Below, in pieces: positions 1 to 5,290 of a DNA stretch of 5,290 nt. Every line of letters starts with the position of its first letter. Position 1 is the first letter of the stretch. Made by a program: the position numbers and the translations under genes. The stretch spans positions 1 through 5,290 of the forward strand of contig JAGGRU010000152.1 of NCBI GenBank assembly GCA_021159425.1. Reading direction: 5' to 3'. This stretch comes from Sulfurovum sp. (GTDB lineage: Bacteria > Campylobacterota > Campylobacteria > Campylobacterales > Sulfurovaceae). The notes beneath the pieces are model-generated. The model made no database searches, was not told the DNA's origin, and saw nothing but the letters and a program-made list of their open reading frames with translations.

Positions 1-1353
1 CCTAAAATAGGTGTACGTATACGTCTTCACAGTTCAGGCATAGGTATCTGGGCAAAAAGCGGTGGGTACAGTTCTAAGTTCGGGCTTACTTCTACAGAGT
101 TGCTTGAAGCCTATGAAATGCTTACAAAGCATAAATTACTGGACAAACTCTGGATGATCCATTTTCATATTGGCTCACAGATGTCAGATATCGCACCTCT
201 TAAGAAAGCGCTTAGAGAAGCCGGAAACATTTATGCTGAGCTTAAAAAACGTGGTGCTGAGGCACTCGGAGCCATCAACATAGGCGGTGGTTTGGCAGTA
301 GAATACAGCCAACATGAAGGAAAGCAGGAACGTAACTACTCCTTAAGTGAATTTGCAAATGATGTCGTCTATTTGATGCAGGAGATCTCTAAACGTAAAG
401 GGGTTGCTGAACCTGATATCTTTACTGAATCAGGGCGTTACATCGCAGCATCTCATTCTGTTTTGGTTGCACCCGTACTTGAGCTTTTTTCTCAAGAGTA
501 CAACGCAAAAGGTTTAAGACTTAAAAAAGACAATCCACCGCTCATAGAAGAGTTACATGACCTCTATACTTCACTTTCACGTGAGCATGCCAGAGAATAT
601 CTGCACGATGCACTTGACCATATGGAAAGTCTTCTGACACTCTTTGACCTGGGTTACATAGACCTTGAAGATCGTTCAAACACGGAAATACTTGTCAATT
701 TGATCATCAAAAAGTCTATTGCTTTACTACATACAGAAGGTACAGATGAACTTAAAAAACTCCAAGACCGTATACAGGAGAAATATCTTGTGAATTTCTC
801 TGCATTCCAGTCACTGCCTGACTTTTGGGGTTTAGCTCAGCAGTTTCCTATTATGCCGCTTGATCGTCTCGATACAAAACCAACCAATCCTGCAAGCATC
901 TGGGACATTACCTGTGACAGTGACGGAGAGATAGGTTTTAACCGTGACTTACCACTTTATCTGCATGACATAGATGTAAGTAAAGAAGAATACTTCCTGG
1001 GCTTTTTCCTTACGGGAGCGTATCAGGAAGTACTGGGTATGAAGCACAACCTCTTTACTCACCCTACCGAGTGTGTGATAAACTTTAATGAAGATGGGTC
1101 ATATACAATAGATCATCTTATAGAAGCACAAAATCTCATGGATGTTTTAGACGACTTAGACTATGACACAAACCTTATAGATAAAACACTGAAATACCAG
1201 ATAGAAGAGTCTACGCACATAAGTAAAGAAGAAAAAAGAGAACTTTTAGAAAAACTTTACCTTTATTTAAGCGAAAATAGCTATCTTAAGACAGCGAACC
1301 CGCTGGGTTCGAATCAAGCCCGGAACGAAAAACAACAAGGACAAGAGAATTGA
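1..1353 (+). CDS. speA: Biosynthetic arginine decarboxylase, 5'-truncated by window edge
   Basis: PLP-dependent enzyme that decarboxylates arginine to agmatine, the first step of the agmatine route to putrescine and spermidine; cytoplasmic. The frame is open from base 1, so the 450 visible residues are the C-terminal part of a protein that is usually 610-650 aa; about 170 residues, including the PLP-lysine region, lie upstream. A TTG at 100 is internal and is not the start. Visible family landmarks, numbered from the first codon here: SGIGIWAKSGG near 12-22 followed by SKFGL, HIGSQ at 56-60, the phosphate-binding glycine run GGG at 95-97, ESGR at 143-146, and the C-terminal active-site motif CDSDG with Cys305, followed by a FFLTGAYQEVLG segment. 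These features and the large insertion between the barrel and the C-terminal domain mark the SpeA class and not ornithine or diaminopimelate decarboxylase. The last ~16 residues (from about LGSNQ) are polar and unlike the rest (see the repeat entry). The stop overlaps the cysE start. The family call is very secure. Confidence 0.96.
   Translation, partial: PKIGVRIRLHSSGIGIWAKSGGYSSKFGLTSTELLEAYEMLTKHKLLDKLWMIHFHIGSQMSDIAPLKKALREAGNIYAELKKRGAEALGAINIGGGLAVEYSQHEGKQERNYSLSEFANDVVYLMQEISKRKGVAEPDIFTESGRYIAASHSVLVAPVLELFSQEYNAKGLRLKKDNPPLIEELHDLYTSLSREHAREYLHDALDHMESLLTLFDLGYIDLEDRSNTEILVNLIIKKSIALLHTEGTDELKKLQDRIQEKYLVNFSAFQSLPDFWGLAQQFPIMPLDRLDTKPTNPASIWDITCDSDGEIGFNRDLPLYLHDIDVSKEEYFLGFFLTGAYQEVLGMKHNLFTHPTECVINFNEDGSYTIDHLIEAQNLMDVLDDLDYDTNLIDKTLKYQIEESTHISKEEKRELLEKLYLYLSENSYLKTANPLGSNQARNEKQQGQEN
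1295..1311. repeat. GC-rich perfect inverted repeat in the 3' end of speA
   Basis: Seven bases (cgaaccc, 1295-1301) are followed by a 3-base loop (gct) and their exact complement (gggttcg, 1305-1311). The surrounding 40 bases, 1291-1330, contain 23 G or C, well above the neighbouring coding sequence. The right arm continues into ggttcgaatc, which matches the tRNA T-loop consensus, and a further aagccc (1316-1321) could pair imperfectly with the same right arm. The element encodes the start of the polar SpeA tail. There is no following T-run, so an intrinsic terminator is unlikely, and the cysE ribosome binding site lies only 26 bases downstream. It could be a dispersed palindromic repeat inserted in the gene end, or chance. 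The inverted repeat is seen directly; its origin is unknown. Confidence 0.5.
1337..1353 (+). promoter_or_regulatory. Ribosome binding site and TTGA stop/start overlap deciding the cysE start
   Basis: AAGGA at 1337-1341 is a good Shine-Dalgarno match, spaced 8 bases from the TTG at 1350-1352. The speA stop TGA occupies 1351-1353, so stop and start share the sequence TTGA. The cysE frame contains no ATG until its penultimate codon, so a non-ATG start is forced, and this TTG is the only candidate with both a ribosome binding site and the expected N-terminal length. Translational coupling to speA is inferred from the overlap. Confidence 0.8.
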
Positions 1354-2051
1354 ACGTATTTACCCTTATAAAAGAAGATTTTCTTAATGTCAAAAGAAAT
1401 GACCCTGCCCTGCACTCTACCTTTGAACTATTTTTTAACTACCCTGGTTTATGGGCACTCTTCTTTCATCGTATCGCACACTGGTTTTACAACAAGGGTT
1501 TAAGGTTTCTTCCACGTCTTATCTCTGCCATAGGTCTGTTTTTAACCACTATAGACATTCACCCTGCTGCTACTTTAGGTCGCAGAGTATTCATTGATCA
1601 TGGTGTAGGCGTGGTCATCGGTGAGACTGCGATACTCGGTAATGATGTGATCGTCTATCAGCAGGTAACTTTGGGTGGCGTAAGTACAAGCAAGGGGAAA
1701 AGACACCCTACACTTGAAGACAATGTCGTCATCGGTGCCGGGGCTAAAGTACTTGGAAATATTACCATAGGTAAGAACTCAAAAGTCGGTGCAAATTCTG
1801 TTGTAGTTAAAGATGTACCCTGTGACTCAACTGCCATTGGTATCCCGGCACGAGTACTCAAAAGAGGCTTTGACAAAACTCCTCTCAGTCATAACAAGAT
1901 CCCCGATGTAAACAAAGAGATCTTTGAATACTTACTCAAACGTATTGAAGTACTTGAAGATGCACTGCCTAAAGGAAAACAGGAAGGTGTTAAAAAGAAA
2001 GACCATAAACTCGAAGAGCTTTATGACAACTTTATTCACAGTATGGATTAA
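1350..2051 (+). CDS. cysE: Serine O-acetyltransferase
   Basis: Transfers acetyl from acetyl-CoA to L-serine, giving O-acetylserine, the substrate that cysteine synthase sulfhydrylates; cytoplasmic, first step of cysteine synthesis. The 233-residue protein has a short N-terminal helical part (about 1-65) and then a left-handed beta-helix of hexapeptide repeats (about 68-172). Spacing-conserved residues match those of E. coli CysE: Asp18 in a NDPA motif (E. coli Asp92), Asp69 in DIHP (Asp143), Asp83-His84 in IDHG (Asp157 and catalytic His158), and His119 in KRHP (His193). IGETA, VTLGGV and IGAGAKVLGNI complete the family signature. The protein lacks most of the N-terminal helical extension of the 273-aa E. 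coli enzyme, as in the common short form. The final ~55 residues are highly charged, helix-like, and end in HSMD with no terminal isoleucine. It starts with TTG, 4 bases inside speA. An acetyltransferase for another acceptor (NodL/LacA type) is unlikely given the serine-binding residues. Confidence 0.96.
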   Translation: MNVFTLIKEDFLNVKRNDPALHSTFELFFNYPGLWALFFHRIAHWFYNKGLRFLPRLISAIGLFLTTIDIHPAATLGRRVFIDHGVGVVIGETAILGNDVIVYQQVTLGGVSTSKGKRHPTLEDNVVIGAGAKVLGNITIGKNSKVGANSVVVKDVPCDSTAIGIPARVLKRGFDKTPLSHNKIPDVNKEIFEYLLKRIEVLEDALPKGKQEGVKKKDHKLEELYDNFIHSMD

Positions 2052-2054
2052 CAA

Positions 2055-2069
2055 TGAATAGCATATTCA
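2055..2069. promoter_or_regulatory. AT-rich inverted repeat in the cysE-pta gap, possible operator
   Basis: The 48-base gap between cysE and pta (2052-2099) contains tgaata, then gca, then tattca: a perfect 6-base inverted repeat with a 3-base spacer. The rest of the gap is A-rich. It has no GC-rich stem with a T-run, so no intrinsic terminator, and no convincing -35/-10 pair that I can see. The palindrome could be a binding site controlling pta-ackA, but a repeat of this length and composition may well be chance. No regulator family is implied by the sequence. Confidence 0.2.
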
Positions 2070-2087
2070 AAGGATTCACTCTAAAAA

Positions 2088-2102
2088 GAAAGGTTCATCA
2101 TG
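2088..2102 (+). promoter_or_regulatory. pta ribosome binding site
   Basis: GAAAGG at 2088-2093 lies 6 bases before the ATG at 2100-2102. It supports that start, which also gives the family-typical N-terminus: a short polar lead followed directly by the first beta strand (SIYIA). Confidence 0.65.
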
Positions 2103-4196
2103 GATCATAAAAGTATTTATATTGCTGCGGCAGAATCACGTGCAGGTTGTTTGATCATTTCCATAGGATTTATGGAAATGCTGAAAGGGCTATATGAAAA
2201 GGTTGCTTTTTTTCGTCCAATTGTCCCTGATGGAGATGAAATAGACAATGATATTGACTTCATGCTCAAACATTTTAACCTTAACATGAGCCATGATGAA
2301 TGTTCCGGGTTTACGATCAGTGAATATACAGAAGCTTATGGAAGCAATACAGAAGACAAACTGCATGAATCTTTGATACGTAAAGTAAGAAAACTACACA
2401 AAAAGTATGACTTTGTTCTTATAGAAGGATATCCGCATACTGTATTTTCTTCGGTATTTGACTTTGATATAAATTTGGAAATAGCTAAAAACTTAAATAC
2501 TGTTTTTGTTCCAATCATAAAAGCCAGAGGAAAGTCAAGCAATAAAATAGTCAATGAAATACTGCTTACAAGAGAAATGATCAGAGAAGAAGGATGTACA
2601 CATTTAGCTACATTTATCAATAGAGCCAATGAAGATATTGTAGAAAATATAAGAACACGCATCAACGCAAAGAAGATAAATGAACAAATTTACATACTCC
2701 CTGAAGTCAAAGAGTTAAACAATCCAACTTTGGATCAAATTACAAAATTACTTAAAGCCCAAATGATCATGGGAAATCAGGAGCAGCTACAGCATATTGT
2801 GTATGGAAATAAAATTGCTGCCATGGGTGTTGAAAATTATCTTTCTCATATAGACAATGGTGATATTGTGATCGTCCCCGGAGATCGTGTAGATATTATC
2901 ATCATCTCACTACTCTCCTTTTATGCTAAAAACCATACAAATATCATAGGTATCATCCTCAGTGGAGGTATAGCTCTATCCCCGGCGATCATGAATCTCC
3001 TTGAAGACTTTTCTGAAACTCCCGTTCCCATCTTTACAGTTGAATCAGACAGCTATCAGACAGCTATCACCCTTGAAAAAGTACCTGCAAATATCACAGT
3101 ACAAAGTATACGGAAGATCACACTTGCAAAAGGCTTATTCTCTGCTGCCATAGATAAAGAAAAAATAACAGAACAATTTATGTCCAGTTCAAACTCTACG
3201 CTGACACCGATCATGTTCCAATACAAGCTTTTTGAACAAGCCCAGTCAATGAGACAAAAGATCGTACTTCCGGAGAGTGATGATGAACGCATTCTTAGAG
3301 CAAGTGATATCTTAATTCGTAGAGGTATTGTTGATATCGTTCTTCTGGGTGATCGAAAAGTAATTGAAAATCAATGTCTAAAAATGGGTCTGGACACAAG
3401 TAAAGCAGAGATCATTAACCCGGAAGAGAGTCCACTCACAGAGAAGTTCTCACAACGTTTTTATGAGATGCGAAAAGAGAAAGGTTTGATGCTTGATGTC
3501 GCCAGAGATGCAATGACACATGTAAATTACTTTGCCACCATGATGGTACAGGAAGGATTGGCAGACGGGATGGTCTCCGGTGCAACACATACCACTGCCG
3601 ATACTGTTAGACCTGCTCTGCAGATCATAAAAACAAAAGCAGATATTTCCATTGTTTCAAGCATATTTTTCATGTGCCTTGACACCAAGGTATTGGTCTA
3701 TGGTGACTGTGCGGTCAATATGGATCCGACAGCAGAACAGTTGGCACAAATTGCAGTCTCTTCTGCAGATACAGCCAAAGAGTTTGGCATTGAACCCAAA
3801 GTGGCACTACTCTCTTACTCAACCGGAGCATCCGGTACCGGTCCGGAAGTAGAAAAAGTCAGGGAAGCCACAAAATTGGCACAGGCTATGCGACCGGACT
3901 ATCTTATAGAAGGTCCTATTCAATATGATGCAGCCATAGATGAAAAAGTGGCAAAAAAGAAACTTCCAAACTCTAAAGTGGCTGGAAAAGCTACCGTATT
4001 CATATTCCCGGATCTCAACACAGGAAATAACACATACAAAGCAGTACAGCGTTCAACCGGTGCATTGGCGATTGGTCCTGTACTTCAAGGTCTGCGTTTG
4101 CCTGTCAATGATCTCAGTCGCGGCTGTCTGGTGGACGACATCGTGAATACAGTTGCAATCACAGCGATTCAGGCACAGCAGGGGAAAGAGAAATGA
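2100..4196 (+). CDS. pta: Phosphate acetyltransferase, long form with N-terminal BioD-like and DRTGG domains
   Basis: Interconverts acetyl-CoA plus phosphate with acetyl phosphate plus CoA; with AckA it links acetate to acetyl-CoA. Cytoplasmic. At 698 residues it matches the long Pta class (E. coli 714). Three regions are visible: a BioD/AAA_26-like domain (about 1-205), a DRTGG domain (about 208-325, with GDR at 261-263 and a downstream SGG), and the catalytic PTA_PTB domain (about 373-693). The catalytic domain shows PESDDERI from 391, DGMVSGATHTTADTVRPALQ, the signature SYSTGASGTGP at 572-582, KATVFIFPDLNTGNNTYKAVQR, and VNDLSRG with Ser673-Arg674 followed by Asp679-Asp680, corresponding to the CoA/phosphate-binding Ser-Arg and the conserved Asp of characterised enzymes. 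The first loop reads AAESRAGCLIIS, with Cys17 where a Walker A lysine would be expected, so nucleotide binding there is doubtful. In E. coli the N-terminal region affects oligomerisation and allosteric control. Overlaps ackA by 4 bases. Confidence 0.97.
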   Translation: MDHKSIYIAAAESRAGCLIISIGFMEMLKGLYEKVAFFRPIVPDGDEIDNDIDFMLKHFNLNMSHDECSGFTISEYTEAYGSNTEDKLHESLIRKVRKLHKKYDFVLIEGYPHTVFSSVFDFDINLEIAKNLNTVFVPIIKARGKSSNKIVNEILLTREMIREEGCTHLATFINRANEDIVENIRTRINAKKINEQIYILPEVKELNNPTLDQITKLLKAQMIMGNQEQLQHIVYGNKIAAMGVENYLSHIDNGDIVIVPGDRVDIIIISLLSFYAKNHTNIIGIILSGGIALSPAIMNLLEDFSETPVPIFTVESDSYQTAITLEKVPANITVQSIRKITLAKGLFSAAIDKEKITEQFMSSSNSTLTPIMFQYKLFEQAQSMRQKIVLPESDDERILRASDILIRRGIVDIVLLGDRKVIENQCLKMGLDTSKAEIINPEESPLTEKFSQRFYEMRKEKGLMLDVARDAMTHVNYFATMMVQEGLADGMVSGATHTTADTVRPALQIIKTKADISIVSSIFFMCLDTKVLVYGDCAVNMDPTAEQLAQIAVSSADTAKEFGIEPKVALLSYSTGASGTGPEVEKVREATKLAQAMRPDYLIEGPIQYDAAIDEKVAKKKLPNSKVAGKATVFIFPDLNTGNNTYKAVQRSTGALAIGPVLQGLRLPVNDLSRGCLVDDIVNTVAITAIQAQQGKEK
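4180..4196 (+). promoter_or_regulatory. ackA ribosome binding site and ATGA overlap with pta
   Basis: AGGGG at 4180-4184, extended by AAAG, lies 8 bases before the ATG at 4193-4195. The pta stop TGA is 4194-4196, so the two genes share ATGA. This arrangement favours coupled, balanced translation of the two enzymes of the pathway; the coupling is inferred. Confidence 0.75.
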
Positions 4197-5290
4197 AGAT
4201 CCTCGTACTGAACTCCGGCAGTTCTTCCATCAAGTGTCAATACTTCATCGACCAAAAAAGCATCGCTTCTGTTTTAATTGAACGCATAGGAGAAGAAGAG
4301 AGCTATTCTCAAATCAACTATGCAGGAATTAAAGAGTCTCATACCTCTTCTGTCTCAGATCATCATCAGGCACTCAATACCATTTTATCTCTCTTAAAGA
4401 AGTCAAAGGTGCTCACATCCATAGATGAACTTGATGCAGTAGGACATCGTGTAGTTCATGGTGGAGAAGCATTCCAAAAACCAACTCTGGTAAATGAAGA
4501 AGTGATTGAGACGATCCGTTCACTGATACCTCTTGCTCCACTGCACAATCCTGCCAATCTTGAAGGGTTAGAAGCCCTGTATAACAAATATCCCAACCTT
4601 CCCCAAGTCGCTGTTTTCGACACTGCATTTCACCAAAGCATGCCGGAACATGCCTATACTTACCCTATTCCCTATAAGCTGAGTAAAGCATCAAATATCA
4701 GACGTTACGGTTTTCATGGCACTTCTCATGCTTATGTTGCAAAAGAAGCAGCAAAGATGCTGAACAAAGATTTAAACAGAGTAAACCTGATCACCCTGCA
4801 CTTGGGGAATGGTGCTTCCGTTACTGCTATCAGAGCGGGAAAAAGCATAGACACTTCTATGGGCTTGACTCCTTTGGAAGGTCTTATGATGGGTACACGT
4901 TCCGGAGATATTGACCCTGCCATCATTCCTTATCTTGCTCATAACAGTGAGATGGATATAGATGCCATAGACAAAATGTTAAACAAAGAGAGTGGATTAA
5001 AAGGAATTTGCGGAACGAATGATATGAGAGAAGTGATCGACCAGGCAGAACACAATGATCCACTCTCTACCCTTGCACTTGAAATGTACACTTACAGGAT
5101 CAAAAAATATATAGGAGCCTATACCGTTGCACTCGGTCGTGTTGATGCCATTGTCTTTACCGGAGGCATAGGAGAACACGCAAGTAAAGTTCGTGAAATG
5201 GTATGTGAAGGTTTGAATGAATCTATAGGATTGGAAATGGATAACAGTAAAAATCAACTATCATCTTCAAATAATCAAGAGATCCAAAGT
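4193..5290 (+). CDS. ackA: Acetate kinase, 3'-truncated by window edge
   Basis: Phosphorylates acetate with ATP to acetyl phosphate and runs in reverse to make ATP; partner of Pta in the cytoplasm. The frame stays open to the last base, giving 366 residues; the family is usually about 395-405 aa, so roughly 30-40 C-terminal residues are missing. ASKHA-fold landmarks: MKILVLNSGSSSIK at the N-terminus with Asn7 (first acetate kinase signature), HRVVHGG with Arg86, PLHNP with His118, FDTAFH with Asp143, YGFHGTSH with His175 (second signature), LGNGAS, MGTRSGDIDP with Arg236, and the adenosine-site FTGGIGEH near 322-329. Arg86, His118, Asp143, His175 and Arg236 each sit five positions before the Methanosarcina catalytic residues 91, 123, 148, 180 and 241. 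The last catalytic glutamate (384 there) falls outside the window. Butyrate or propionate kinase is less likely given the adjacent pta and the close match to the acetate kinase signatures. Confidence 0.97.
   Translation, partial: MKILVLNSGSSSIKCQYFIDQKSIASVLIERIGEEESYSQINYAGIKESHTSSVSDHHQALNTILSLLKKSKVLTSIDELDAVGHRVVHGGEAFQKPTLVNEEVIETIRSLIPLAPLHNPANLEGLEALYNKYPNLPQVAVFDTAFHQSMPEHAYTYPIPYKLSKASNIRRYGFHGTSHAYVAKEAAKMLNKDLNRVNLITLHLGNGASVTAIRAGKSIDTSMGLTPLEGLMMGTRSGDIDPAIIPYLAHNSEMDIDAIDKMLNKESGLKGICGTNDMREVIDQAEHNDPLSTLALEMYTYRIKKYIGAYTVALGRVDAIVFTGGIGEHASKVREMVCEGLNESIGLEMDNSKNQLSSSNNQEIQS

Noticed and set aside
1300..1330. Possible tRNA gene or tRNA fragment, from the ggttcgaatc sequence
   Set aside because: Bases flanking the T-loop-like sequence do not pair as a T-stem (ctggg against caagc), and no anticodon arm, D-arm or acceptor stem is found around it. 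It lies inside the speA reading frame.
1658..1876. Minus-strand open frame within cysE
   Set aside because: It lies wholly antisense to a well-conserved acetyltransferase core, and its composition follows from the complement of hexapeptide-repeat codons. No family resemblance.
2054..2110. 18-codon ATG frame between cysE and pta (MNSIFKGF...)
   Set aside because: It is very short, has no good ribosome binding site, and overlaps the start of pta. Nothing supports it as a leader peptide: no run of a regulatory amino acid and no attenuator hairpin.
2336..3292. Minus-strand open frames within pta (2336-2665 and 3056-3292)
   Set aside because: Both are antisense to conserved pta coding sequence with no recognisable motif or ribosome binding site; they are shadows of the real frame.
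3652..4146. Alternative-frame + strand open frames within the pta catalytic domain
   Set aside because: They are out of frame with the intact, strongly conserved PTA_PTB domain and show no protein-like features.
4413..5257. Minus-strand open frames within ackA
   Set aside because: They are antisense to the intact acetate kinase frame that carries all expected catalytic residues.
1..5290. A novel defence, mobile or biosynthetic system
   Set aside because: All coding space is taken by four well-known metabolic enzymes with conserved active sites. There are no direct-repeat arrays, transposase, integrase or unknown genes.

Overview
The window carries four genes, all on the + strand and tightly packed. 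In order they are the 3' three-quarters of a biosynthetic arginine decarboxylase (speA), a complete serine O-acetyltransferase (cysE), a complete long-form phosphate acetyltransferase (pta) and a nearly complete acetate kinase (ackA) that runs off the right edge. The AT-rich, Lys/Glu/Ile-rich coding style, compact layout and protein types suggest a Campylobacterota (epsilonproteobacterial) chemolithotroph of the Sulfurovum/Sulfurimonas kind. That assignment rests on general resemblance, not on a marker gene.

Layout: speA occupies 1-1353 and is open at the left edge. Its stop overlaps the TTG start of cysE by 4 bases (1350-2051), so the two are probably translationally coupled. A 48-base gap at 2052-2099 has no evident terminator, but it holds a small AT-rich inverted repeat. 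Then comes pta (2100-4196), whose stop overlaps the ATG of ackA by 4 bases (ackA 4193 to beyond 5290). No stretch longer than 50 bases lacks a gene.

How the genes work together: Pta and AckA form the reversible acetyl-CoA / acetyl-phosphate / acetate route, giving acetate assimilation or overflow with ATP formation. CysE uses acetyl-CoA to activate serine for cysteine synthesis. SpeA makes agmatine for polyamines. This is ordinary housekeeping metabolism. I found no mobile element, CRISPR array, RNA gene, toxin-antitoxin or defence gene, and no sign of a novel system.

Points worth a second look are modest. The last part of speA encodes a polar tail in a locally GC-rich stretch with a perfect hairpin and a tRNA T-arm-like sequence, which may be an inserted repeat. 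The N-terminal nucleotide-binding-like domain of Pta has lost the canonical P-loop lysine. The CysE C-terminus is a charged helix-like tail without the terminal isoleucine used elsewhere to dock with CysK. A short palindrome lies just upstream of pta.
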